Shown here: positions 25,001 through 32,509 of the stretch, piece after piece | Layout: each line of letters opens with the position of its first letter | How positions within the stretch are numbered: the stretch's first letter is position 1 | Assembly (NCBI GenBank): GCA_016928395.1 | Contig: JAFGKV010000193.1 | Location: 1-57,821, forward strand | Source of the DNA: Candidatus Fermentibacterota bacterium | Lineage (GTDB): Bacteria > JAFGKV01 | Direction: 5' to 3' | Length of the DNA stretch: 57,821 bases | Program-made: the position numbers and the translations under genes | Notes under the pieces: model-generated | What the model was told of the DNA's origin: nothing | Databases searched by the model: none | What the model saw: the letters and a program-made list of their open reading frames with translations, nothing else

Positions 25001-26254
25001 GCGGGAGATGCGGATTACGCTCTTTGCGTGGCTCGGATCGCCCCGCAATGCCACTAGAATGCGGCCGGCGGCCACATTCCTCAGGCTCTCAGGAAGTTCT
25101 CGAGGCTGCAGAACCTCAACGCCATGCTGCTCGGCAAGTTCCACCTCTATGTTGGTGGTTGCCACCACCGCCCAATGCGCCATCTGTCGCCGGGCTCCCT
25201 TGACGGCCAGGGATGGCACGCTCACGGATCCTTCAGGGCCGGGCAGGGTCTGGAGATACTCGACGCTCAACCGCTCGTCACCCTGCACCGGCGATGCCAG
25301 ATAGACGCGGATGCCACCCTCGTGGCGCTCCCACGTGTCAAGACTCGGGCTCGTGACATTCATCACCTCGATGCCGTCGGAGGCAGCGATGTCGAGAATC
25401 TGGACCTGACCGGTCCAGACCCGCAGGTCGAACTGCACCTGGCCCCGTACCGCGGCCTCGCCCACCGATGCCAAATGCTCGCTGGCTGCATCCAGCGTTA
25501 CTTCCCTGGTTTCCCGCGGCCGCACCGCTCGCCGCGCCGCATGCCGCCAGGAGAGGCTGATGGTACCCCCGGACCCGGCCTCCAACTCCACCCCGGCGCC
25601 CCGAGAAACCACGCGAAGTGCTGCCGATCCAGGCGAGCTTTCCACGTCCCATTCCCCCGGAGGCAGGGCAACGGTCAGTGCCGCACGGCCGACAGGCGGG
25701 AGGGTGATCTGGAAGGATCCGCCGTCGTCGGTTCTGATCACGGGCACGGGCAGGGTCATGGTGAGCACTCGCCGGCCCGGGCCGTCTATCACCACTCCCC
25801 ACCATGCGCCCGTGCTGACCTGTTCGGCCTCACGTCGAATAGGAACCGGACCGCCCGCAGTGGGCGCCAATGGCGTGCCCGAGGCCCGTATGGAAAGCAC
25901 GGGAGTTGTACGGCCAACCAGAGGGACATAGACTGCACCCTCCTCCAGCACATCCACGACGATCGAGGCCGTTAGCCGGGCGATGTCGCCGTGCACGGAT
26001 CCCTCTAGATTCACCGATGAAACAGTCCCGGGGACGGGCGGCGCGGGAAGCGAAGGAACGGCGGTCTTTGCCGCCTCCTTCAGGGCCGAAAGCTCATCCT
26101 CAGGTATGAACACGAGGCGCTGTCCCGAGGCGAGCACCGAATCGGCCTTACCTCTGGGGTAGGGCTGAATGAGGTGGATCTCGTCGGGTAGTGTCGAGCC
26201 GGAGCTTGCCAGAAGCGGTACCCATGTCAGGATGAGACAAAGAGCGCGATGCAT
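22010..26254 (-). CDS. Giant two-unit secreted/membrane protein with internal duplication
   Basis: A 1414-residue protein with a signal peptide (MHRALCLILTWVPLLASSG) and beta-rich extracytoplasmic repeats. The two halves are alike: residues ~490-640 (ADVPVLVASIDRARFSTVVY, then LTILGPRPDVPASRVTWEIRYPKR) match ~1170-1320 (ADIPLLTASVDREHLLSVIS, then VDLVGPRLDIPCSVVEWDVYVPRNR). Between them lie a membrane helix (WIGVGVCVLIIAGVSM) and a second signal-peptide-like stretch starting at Met704 (MRWRRRHVIAAMALMALMAL). Each half is ~700 residues. Two more hydrophobic helices lie near the C-terminus. ATG 26254 follows GAGAGGACCACC. No family name comes to mind; an envelope role is inferred. Confidence 0.8.
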   Translation of the reverse strand: MHRALCLILTWVPLLASSGSTLPDEIHLIQPYPRGKADSVLASGQRLVFIPEDELSALKEAAKTAVPSLPAPPVPGTVSSVNLEGSVHGDIARLTASIVVDVLEEGAVYVPLVGRTTPVLSIRASGTPLAPTAGGPVPIRREAEQVSTGAWWGVVIDGPGRRVLTMTLPVPVIRTDDGGSFQITLPPVGRAALTVALPPGEWDVESSPGSAALRVVSRGAGVELEAGSGGTISLSWRHAARRAVRPRETREVTLDAASEHLASVGEAAVRGQVQFDLRVWTGQVQILDIAASDGIEVMNVTSPSLDTWERHEGGIRVYLASPVQGDERLSVEYLQTLPGPEGSVSVPSLAVKGARRQMAHWAVVATTNIEVELAEQHGVEVLQPRELPESLRNVAAGRILVALRGDPSHAKSVIRISRHADVPVLVASIDRARFSTVVYRSGSQVTTCRYDVRNTTKQFLELTLPTGTQLWDVRVDASPVRPGLVNGTVLVPLASSLGRSEETTFPVELTYLVPMRLSPLAGRLTILGPRPDVPASRVTWEIRYPKRLCPLHWGGNMERDETPLPHSRPVGAALREDDSSGVPAGLSEKAQDEAGIDDAPSSQDLQVRGGRQEERTTVSSRQQDAKERWREYSQQTTYGKKARRSMGMPSVEVKAPSVGAQIRFAQILQQSETPEVHLIYVRSGIRWEWIGVGVCVLIIAGVSMRWRRRHVIAAMALMALMALQAGAGEAPREITRMVPNDELAQMLTGRVSQALAYVPYSRISDLLAKLRSSRSPFAMPAVSILDKVELTAEVRGDEARILGSASLLSVGRAWRAVDLVSPGARVGRVTLGSAPAALWSTDGRTKVLVEGEGIQQLEFEYFAPVTVQGNGRVLTCPVPPSMGCLLTLNLPPGSSGLTVDGRRVELETGAAVATAVVPVLGQNAVALTWRYVPPELMLPAGARPGEAGPVRGKLLVETLTLFSVDAQGVEGQTKCAADIVQGSRDSLVFGLPPGLEILDVASSAVEDWAVMTGDDRRLVALLRNGSKGRVTVTITHAVAFPETVTAMIVQEPAIRDAVRYRGQAGLQVLTSVRVTPVSQMGSTRTDPRDLPADLWTLASNPILLAYKHIDPSYVIELRVDQQADIPLLTASVDREHLLSVISSSGRIVNRARLRVRNSGEQFLKVTLPEDARVWSYGVNGATSAPSRGDDGALRLPVPPSADGQGGLTPIEIELVWGHDVRIAPCGGRVDLVGPRLDIPCSVVEWDVYVPRNRPWLRISSNLDTAPWFEPWLHRDIASDEGRMMAQVNIADYAEQGPSDGWAAGAMPVKVDIPLEGHKLTFSRPMLIGQGPAVALLAAPIVPRGLLPAIALVAILLLWRFSKGMRIKGFAVRSILTAVGALAVHRLVVASALAGLLWRAVAERRGARAQREGNA
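24086..24112. repeat. 9-base tandem repeat inside the giant gene
   Basis: Three tandem copies of (C/G)AGCGCCAT occur at 24086-24112, encoding a Met-Ala-Leu triplet three times in the second signal-like segment. They lie in frame, so slippage would change the hydrophobic stretch by three residues without a frameshift. Confidence 0.75.
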
Positions 26255-26732
26255 GGTGGTCCTCTCGTTGGTGCCCGCGAGGCAGGGGCTGCATGCGGAA
26301 AAACGCACGACCCACGACCCGAATCCCGTCGTACCCTGAACCTGCGCACCCCACCCGCAGCACGGGCAATGGTGACTCGCTGTCCTCCACGCAGGAGTGA
26401 ATGAGGCACGTCCCTTTGCACTCCTGCCTGATCCAAAGCGGTGACACAAGGTAGCAGCGAGACCGCCGCAGGTCCATGATGACAGACCACCATTGCCCGC
26501 CACTCTCGCTCTGGGAGATACCGGAACCATTGCGACCCCGCGTCGAGAGGCTATATTGACTTTCTCATCCCTTGTTCTCCAGGGAGAGCTGTCGTTGGCC
26601 GAGTGTCTTCCGGAAGGTACGGCTTGGAGGTCCAAGCAGCCATGGTTCGGAGGCGCCGGGCAGAGCCGGGCATTGGGCCCGGATGATTGAGGTGCCGCAG
26701 TCGCGGCGTAGCACAGGAGCGTGGAACTGCCC
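26255..26732. other. Divergent intergenic region
   Basis: 478 bases between the divergent giant gene and the RRM gene, so promoters for both should be here. TTGACT at 26556-26561 lacks a good -10 partner. I see no gene or RNA. Confidence 0.5.
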
Positions 26733-27023
26733 ATGGGTAACAAGTTGTTTGTCGGTGGCCTGAGCTGGAATACGACTCAGGATAGCCTCCGCGAGGCCTT
26801 TGAGGTCTTCGGTGAGGTCCAGGAAGCGAAAATTGTCACCGACCGAGAGAGCGGACGATCCCGAGGATTTGGCTTCGTCACGTTTCGAGATGAGTCATCC
26901 GCCAGTGCCGCCCAGTCAAAGATGGACGGCGAGCAGCTTGACGGGCGATCCATCCGTGTCAGCGAGGCCAATGAGCGAGAAGGCGGCCGCTACCGCGGCG
27001 GATCGGACGGCTCACGGTATTAG
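26733..27023 (+). CDS. RRM-domain RNA-binding protein
   Basis: A 96-residue single RNA recognition motif protein of the cyanobacterial Rbp/glycine-rich type. RNP2 is KLFVGGLSW (residues 3-11) and RNP1 is RGFGFVTF. The C-terminus is a short Arg/Gly/Ser tail (EREGGRYRGGSDGSRY). It likely binds single-stranded RNA and may act in post-transcriptional or cold/stress regulation. ATG 26733 is chosen; GTG 26721 would add four residues but lies too close to AGGAG. A strong hairpin follows 11 bases after the stop. Confidence 0.95.
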   Translation: MGNKLFVGGLSWNTTQDSLREAFEVFGEVQEAKIVTDRESGRSRGFGFVTFRDESSASAAQSKMDGEQLDGRSIRVSEANEREGGRYRGGSDGSRY

Positions 27024-27033
27024 CGGCGAGGTC

Positions 27034-27065
27034 AGCGAGGCACCGGCTCTGGCCGGTGTCTCGCT
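27034..27065 (+). terminator. Hairpin downstream of the RRM gene
   Basis: AGCGAGGCACCGGC (27034-27047) and GCCGGTGTCTCGCT (27052-27065) form a 14-pair stem with one G-T pair and a 4-base loop. There is no clear T-run, so it may work as a terminator or as a 3' stabilising hairpin. Confidence 0.6.
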
Positions 27066-27193
27066 GTCTCGGTTGACAGGCACACCGTGAGCGTGAGTGC
27101 TCAGGCTCTCAGGATGCGCGGTTCGACCTGGAATGGTGTAATCCCGCGAAGCAGATCAGTAGCGCCGCCGAAGGATTCATCCCTCAATCCCCC

Positions 27194-28024
27194 GTGGCCA
27201 CTCCACGCAGTCTCGCCATGAACCGCGGAATCCCTACCCCCTTTGCCGATACGTACGATACCCCTCCCGATACCCCGCGCTACCTGCTGGATCGCCTGAT
27301 CGGTACGCGTTGGAACCTCTACCTGCGCTATGCGGGAGTTGTGTTCACATCTCGGAGGCTGGCGGTCAGGGGCCGCTACGACGACCGTCAATGGGTCGAC
27401 AGTTCGCTGGCCATTCTCCGGCATGTTGAACGCTGCGGCGGCCGGATCCACCTGCGGGGCCTCGACAACCTGCGCGGGCCCGAGGGCGGTGTGGTCATCA
27501 TCAGCAATCATATGAGCGCCGCCGAGACACAGCTCTTCCCGGGCATCATCGCCCCGATCCGGCCCGTGACCTTCGTAGTGAAGCAGAGCCTTGTGACACA
27601 CCCAATCTTTGGACCCGTGATGCGGTCGCGGGATCCCATCGTGGTGGGCAGGAAAGACCCCCGGGCCGACATGGCTACCGTTCTCTCAAAGGGTGCCGAG
27701 CTTCTCGCCCGGGGGGTCTCGGTGATTGTGTTTCCCCAGGCCACCCGGCGGGTTGTCTTCGTTCCGGAAAAGTTCAACTCCCTGGGAATCAAGCTGGCAA
27801 GGGCCGCAGGGGCCCAGGTGATCCCGGCCGCGGTGAAGACCGATTTCTGGGGTAATGGAGGGCTGCTGCGCGATTTCGGGCCCGTGCGCCGGCAGAAACC
27901 CATTTACATGGCCTTCGGCCCGCCACTGACCGTCCAGGGCAATGGCAGGGCCCAGCACCAGGCGGTGGTCGAGTTTGTCCAGGACCACCTGAACCAGTGG
28001 GAGAGCGAGGTCTCGAGGGAGTAG
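27194..28024 (+). CDS. PlsC-family lysophospholipid acyltransferase (divergent motifs)
   Basis: A 276-residue acyltransferase of the glycerolipid family. Motif I reads ISNHMSAAE, giving H-x4-E instead of the usual H-x4-D. Motif III reads FPQATRR instead of FPEGTRS, and the C-terminal part is VIPAAVKTDFWGNGG. I recall a PlsC subfamily with HMSxxET and FPQxTR, so these changes are probably subfamily features and not decay. It presumably acylates a lysophospholipid or related alcohol at the membrane. The start is uncertain: GTG 27194 or ATG 27218, neither with a clear ribosome site. Confidence 0.83.
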   Translation: MATPRSLAMNRGIPTPFADTYDTPPDTPRYLLDRLIGTRWNLYLRYAGVVFTSRRLAVRGRYDDRQWVDSSLAILRHVERCGGRIHLRGLDNLRGPEGGVVIISNHMSAAETQLFPGIIAPIRPVTFVVKQSLVTHPIFGPVMRSRDPIVVGRKDPRADMATVLSKGAELLARGVSVIVFPQATRRVVFVPEKFNSLGIKLARAAGAQVIPAAVKTDFWGNGGLLRDFGPVRRQKPIYMAFGPPLTVQGNGRAQHQAVVEFVQDHLNQWESEVSRE

Positions 28025-28104
28025 GGTTCGGAATTCGGGAAGACCCTGGCGTCTTCGTCCGGTCGTCCGCCATTGATGAAATGAGGCGGGTCTCCGAAAC
28101 GGCT

Positions 28105-28134
28105 CGAGGGGTGAGCCCTGCGGCTCACCCCTCG
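28105..28134. terminator. Bidirectional hairpin between convergent genes
   Basis: CGAGGGGTGAGCC (28105-28117) pairs perfectly with GGCTCACCCCTCG (28122-28134) around a CTGC loop. It lies between the convergent acyltransferase and PorV/PorQ-like genes. No T-run follows on either strand. Confidence 0.7.
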
Positions 28135-28167
28135 ATGCTCACGCGACTCGACGGCTGAGCAACCCGC

Positions 28168-29169
28168 CTATTTCGGCCAGACGCCTACGGCGAGACGGTG
28201 CACGCCGTTGAGGTATTCGTGCTGCTGGTAGCAGTAGTCGACGCTGAGGTCAGTTCCCCCGGCGGGAATTCGCACCCCTGCGCCAGCGCTCCACTGCATG
28301 TTATTGATGGTGTTGTAGCCGGCCCGCAGGAAGTACCTGCCGTCGTAGCCGTACTGCGCGCCCAGTGCCAGGGTTTCGTCCTGGTCGACGGGGTGCGACC
28401 CTTCGACACAGGCAGTGAGCATGCCCATGGTGCCCAGTGACAGGTCATAGGCCATGCCCGCGCGAAAAGCCATCGGCATGGGATACGGCTCTGACTGCAG
28501 CAAAGTCGGCACGTCATCCTTCTGCGTGTCGCTCCACTCATCATTGCCCCATGTCTGCTCCAGGGCATCGCCAGAGAGCTGCATGTCAGGCCCGAAGTTC
28601 GCCACTGCGAAGCCCAGACGAAGGTTCCAGCCTACATTGTAGGCGCCTCCCAGGTCAAATCCCCAACTGGTGGCGGAGACATCGGCCAGGGCTTCGCGGA
28701 TCACTCTGAAACTCAGGCCGGCGGAAAACTTATCCGTCATCATGCGGGCATAGGACACGGTCACTGCCATCGCATTGGCTGAGAAGGTCTCTCCGGTGCC
28801 ATCGGGCATCTCTTCGGTAGTCTCATCAATCTTGCCCGACAGGAAGGCAAGCCCGCTGATTCCGATAACACCGTCCATGGCCGGCACGGCCACCGCAGCA
28901 TCCTCAAGCGACATGTCTGCATAGAGCATCGTATGGGTGAAACCGGCGGCCGTGCCCTCGATCAATGCGATGCCGGCCGGATTCCAGTACACCGATTCCA
29001 AATCGCCTCCCAGCGCGCTCACCGCACTACCCATTCCGATGGATCGTGCGCCGGCGCCCATGGACAGGAATTGTGTCCCGGCGCCTCCGATTCTGGCCTG
29101 AGCCCCGGGGCAGAGCAGAAGAAGTGCGCTCATTGCCACGCATGTTACGCGTAGTGGTGTCCGGTTCAT
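28168..29169 (-). CDS. PorV/PorQ family outer-membrane beta-barrel protein
   Basis: A 333-residue protein with a signal peptide (VTCVAMSALLLLCPGAQA) and the N-terminal signature GAGTQFLSMGAGARSIGMGSAVSALGGDLESVYWNPAGIA. This is the FadL-like start shared by PorV/PorQ and UPF0164 proteins. The rest is amphipathic beta strands. PorV-type proteins shuttle or anchor type IX-secreted proteins at the surface. It is the last gene of the minus-strand envelope operon, 9 bases after the large secreted protein gene. Confidence 0.88.
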   Translation of the reverse strand: MNRTPLRVTCVAMSALLLLCPGAQARIGGAGTQFLSMGAGARSIGMGSAVSALGGDLESVYWNPAGIALIEGTAAGFTHTMLYADMSLEDAAVAVPAMDGVIGISGLAFLSGKIDETTEEMPDGTGETFSANAMAVTVSYARMMTDKFSAGLSFRVIREALADVSATSWGFDLGGAYNVGWNLRLGFAVANFGPDMQLSGDALEQTWGNDEWSDTQKDDVPTLLQSEPYPMPMAFRAGMAYDLSLGTMGMLTACVEGSHPVDQDETLALGAQYGYDGRYFLRAGYNTINNMQWSAGAGVRIPAGGTDLSVDYCYQQHEYLNGVHRLAVGVWPK

Positions 29170-29178
29170 GATCGCCTC

Positions 29179-32100
29179 CTACCGTACGATGGCAAACTTG
29201 CCCACTGCAGTCTTCCCGGTGGACCTATCCTCTACCTGGTAGACGTAGAGCCCACTGGTGCAGTGCATCTGCTCGGATGTGAGCAGATCCCACCGCGCCG
29301 ACCAGTCATCGGCGGTGGCTTGATGTTGGAGTTCACGCACGAGAAGCCCCGCCGCGGTGAAGATTCTGATGGTACAGCGGGAGGGCAAATGCTCGAAGTT
29401 GATCCATCGGTTGTACTGATTGGTATCCCACGCGGCCCGCAGGTAGTACGGATTCGGGACGACACGAACCTGGCTCAGATCATAGTCCTGCCGCGGCGTC
29501 TGGCTGCTGACCGTCTGTATCTCGAAGGCATCGCCTGCATAGAAGGGCCGCATGGTGGTGATATTCAGGGTATCGCCCACCCCGGCAGCATGCGTTGAGT
29601 CTTCCATGTTCATGGAGAAACGTATCACAGCCTGGGTCGCGCTGAACGATTCCGCGCTCTGCTTCAGGATAAACACATAGTCGCTGGAGTCCCACGTATC
29701 GGGATCGCCACCAGCGCCATGGAACAGATGCGTCCTGGCCGGCACTCCCAAAGTCACGTTCTCCATGTGCCAGGGAACCGGGTTGCCTGCGACGTCCAGC
29801 CCTCCCCCTTCCGGGAAGGTCATCCGGTAGCTATAGGGCTCTAGACGATCGATGTACTGATTCCAGTTCAATGCCGTGGGCACCCACGTGGTCGTGCTGC
29901 CGTCAGTCCAGGAAACCTCATCGACGCGGATCCTGCTCGGGGCCTTGAGCACGATGAGCAGCCCATCAGCCAAGGACGCATCGGCCGCGTCATCGGGAAG
30001 GCGAATCTGCCTCGTCTGGGATGTGTCAGTGAAGTCCCACGCTAAGACCCGTATGAGGGTGGAGACAACACGGCCGGCGTCTACGTCTCGCAGCTGAGCC
30101 TGCCAGGACTGGGCGCCTTCCTCTCCCGTCAGCTCCAGCCGGTAGGCGTGACCCGTCACCTCCGCGGGTTGTGCCACACCTACGTAGAGCTCTCCATTGC
30201 CGAGGGACGGGGACAGCCGTGTCCACTGGGCATCGGGGTCCATGCGGTCCACCGGCCGGGAATGGGGCACGACCCGCTCCTTAGATTGGGCGATACTCGA
30301 TTCCAGGGGATCAATGCCCTGGACCGGTGACCCTCGGTCATAGGATGTCACCGCGTACCAGTAGGTCAGTCCGTTTGTCAAGTCCTCATCAGTATACGAG
30401 TAGTACAACCCGGTTTGGTTGCCTACCTCCTGCCAGCCGAAGGTGGCGATGGTGAATAAGTCTCCCGCGGCAGGCGTGTAGATGGTGCCGACGGGATCCG
30501 CAGGATCGAACTGGCCAGATTGAATGAACACATAGAACCCATCGATGTAGATCCTCGCCCCGTCGACCCACTGGCCCAGGAATGGATTGCCTGGTTCAGG
30601 CGCGGGATAGACGATCGCGTCGTTGTCCGCATCGACCACACAGAAGTCACCGGTAAAGATATCCCTTGCCTCGGGGTTGTACCGGTACAAGCTCTGCTGA
30701 TCGGTATTGAACACCGTGAAGGTGGAGTCACTCTGGAACTCCAGCGCGTAGTCATTGCCGACAAAGGCCACGGAGTCGCGACCCGTGCCCCAGAAACCGG
30801 CGAAGCCGAAGTTGAGGTCACCGCCCCCCCGGGCATAACTCACGGCCACCGACTTCTCCGTCAGGCTACCCGCGACATCGTAGTCGGCCAGAAGCTGCCA
30901 GGCTCCCTCAACTCCTGTGCGCGATCGGTAGATGCGGTACCCCTCGAAATCCTCCTCGCCGGTGATGAGGTCCTGAGTCGACTCCGGGGAGTTGTCCCAG
31001 CTTAGGAAGACCCTGCGGTCGCCCGGTGTCACCGTGAGTCGTGGGGCGGGTGGCGGTGCGGTGCCCAGATACCCCATCTCGAACTGCTGGATCGCTCGCC
31101 GCGTGTTCTCCTTCAGATCATCGAGGCTCTGGCCCATGACGATTGCCATGGTGAGGCTGATAGTCTCGCCCGGCTCCATGTGAAGATAGGGCCCGGATGC
31201 ACTCAGGTGGCGTACATCCTGAGGCTCCTCGAAGGTCTCGAAGATGCGCTCATCAGGATCACCCGGGATGCCCCAACCCCTGAGCTGGGCGTACTTCAAG
31301 GCATCCTGGTCGGTAAGGTCCACGTCTTGCTCCACCCCTTCCCTGGTCCACGTGGAGAACGCGGTGAGGCCCAATGGGGCGGGATCTCCTGGATTGCGCG
31401 GCGTCTCGACCAAAACGATGCCGATGTAGCCTGCGCTGGTGGCCCAGCCCGGCTCACTGAAGTTGGAGTCGAAGGTGTAGCCCAGGTTCAGGGAGCGGTC
31501 GAAGCCCACCAGATCATCGTTGGGACCGACACCCACAGCCTCCAGATCGCCCGGGCCGACATCATTGTCCATGAAGAATCCGACATACACGCTATCTATG
31601 GCGAAGTCGTTCATGTTGGTGATGTTGTAACTCACGAAGATGTAGTTCGCCGACGGCCCGTAACTCCAGGAGTAGGTGCGCTGCTCCATGCGAACGCCCA
31701 GGGGCTCCACGTCGTAGCCATAGGAAGGGTACACAAAGTAACCTTGGTCTTCCGGAACATAGTCGCCCAGCATGCAGTACGTGTCCATCTGGGAGACGAA
31801 GTCGGTCGGCTTCACGTCATAAATGGTGTCGCCGAAGGCTACACGACGTCTGGCGTTGATGGAGGCTGCCTCGGTCTGTGGAAAGTAGAGATAGCCGCTG
31901 AAGTCGGCAGGGTTTCCCCACTGAATCTGGTTCGGGGAGCCCTCTTCTCCCGGCTGTACGAAGAGAAACTGCCCCTCCCCAGGGGTATTGGGCGCTCCCC
32001 ATTGGTTGCTGGCCCAAAGCGGACTCACCGGCGTGAGATCAGGGTGATATGAACCGGTGGCGACGATGGGAACGCGGACGGTATCGCCCGCCACGATCTT

Positions 32101-32478
32101 GGGTTTGACTCCACCGACCCAGATTCCCGAGGAGAAGTTGTAGAACTGGCGAGAACCTGCAGGCCATTCACAGCAGTAGGCGTTCCAGTTGGTGACATCC
32201 GCCGGCCAGGTGCCGTCATAGCCCTCCCAGCCAATGGCCGGTTCATACAGGCCTAACAAGGCCACATTTGTGATGGTAAATGCGCGAAGCTGACCCACCC
32301 CGGCCCAGGTCACTCTGACCGGGTAGGTCTGATCGGACATCGGCGCCAATGACGGGGCCGATGCCGGGGCGGGGTAGAGGCCCGGCTTCTGCGGGACGCG
32401 CAGCGCACCCTCGGATGGCGATACGACTAAAGCCAGCGCGACGGCGACCAGTGCGATTCGAAGAGTGGGGATGCTCAT
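29179..32478 (-). CDS. Large secreted FN3 protein with sorting-type C-terminus
   Basis: A 1099-residue exported protein. The signal peptide is LRIALVAVALALVVSPSEGA. A long beta-rich region is followed near residue 490 by a fibronectin-type segment (PRLTVTPGDRRVFLSWDNSPE, then GYRIYRSRTG). The end resembles FlgD-like/type IX sorting tails: VRVVPNPYYLRAAW, then IRIFTAAGLLVREL, SGLYVYQV and GKFAIVR. ATG 32478 has AAAGGAG upstream. It lies 31 bases after the TonB-receptor gene and 9 bases before the PorV/PorQ-like gene. It is probably a surface partner of the receptor, by analogy with SusD, but not homologous to SusD. Confidence 0.82.
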   Translation of the reverse strand: MSIPTLRIALVAVALALVVSPSEGALRVPQKPGLYPAPASAPSLAPMSDQTYPVRVTWAGVGQLRAFTITNVALLGLYEPAIGWEGYDGTWPADVTNWNAYCCEWPAGSRQFYNFSSGIWVGGVKPKIVAGDTVRVPIVATGSYHPDLTPVSPLWASNQWGAPNTPGEGQFLFVQPGEEGSPNQIQWGNPADFSGYLYFPQTEAASINARRRVAFGDTIYDVKPTDFVSQMDTYCMLGDYVPEDQGYFVYPSYGYDVEPLGVRMEQRTYSWSYGPSANYIFVSYNITNMNDFAIDSVYVGFFMDNDVGPGDLEAVGVGPNDDLVGFDRSLNLGYTFDSNFSEPGWATSAGYIGIVLVETPRNPGDPAPLGLTAFSTWTREGVEQDVDLTDQDALKYAQLRGWGIPGDPDERIFETFEEPQDVRHLSASGPYLHMEPGETISLTMAIVMGQSLDDLKENTRRAIQQFEMGYLGTAPPPAPRLTVTPGDRRVFLSWDNSPESTQDLITGEEDFEGYRIYRSRTGVEGAWQLLADYDVAGSLTEKSVAVSYARGGGDLNFGFAGFWGTGRDSVAFVGNDYALEFQSDSTFTVFNTDQQSLYRYNPEARDIFTGDFCVVDADNDAIVYPAPEPGNPFLGQWVDGARIYIDGFYVFIQSGQFDPADPVGTIYTPAAGDLFTIATFGWQEVGNQTGLYYSYTDEDLTNGLTYWYAVTSYDRGSPVQGIDPLESSIAQSKERVVPHSRPVDRMDPDAQWTRLSPSLGNGELYVGVAQPAEVTGHAYRLELTGEEGAQSWQAQLRDVDAGRVVSTLIRVLAWDFTDTSQTRQIRLPDDAADASLADGLLIVLKAPSRIRVDEVSWTDGSTTTWVPTALNWNQYIDRLEPYSYRMTFPEGGGLDVAGNPVPWHMENVTLGVPARTHLFHGAGGDPDTWDSSDYVFILKQSAESFSATQAVIRFSMNMEDSTHAAGVGDTLNITTMRPFYAGDAFEIQTVSSQTPRQDYDLSQVRVVPNPYYLRAAWDTNQYNRWINFEHLPSRCTIRIFTAAGLLVRELQHQATADDWSARWDLLTSEQMHCTSGLYVYQVEDRSTGKTAVGKFAIVR

Positions 32479-32509
32479 GGCGTACTCCTTTGCCCTGCGG
32501 GTCATCGCG

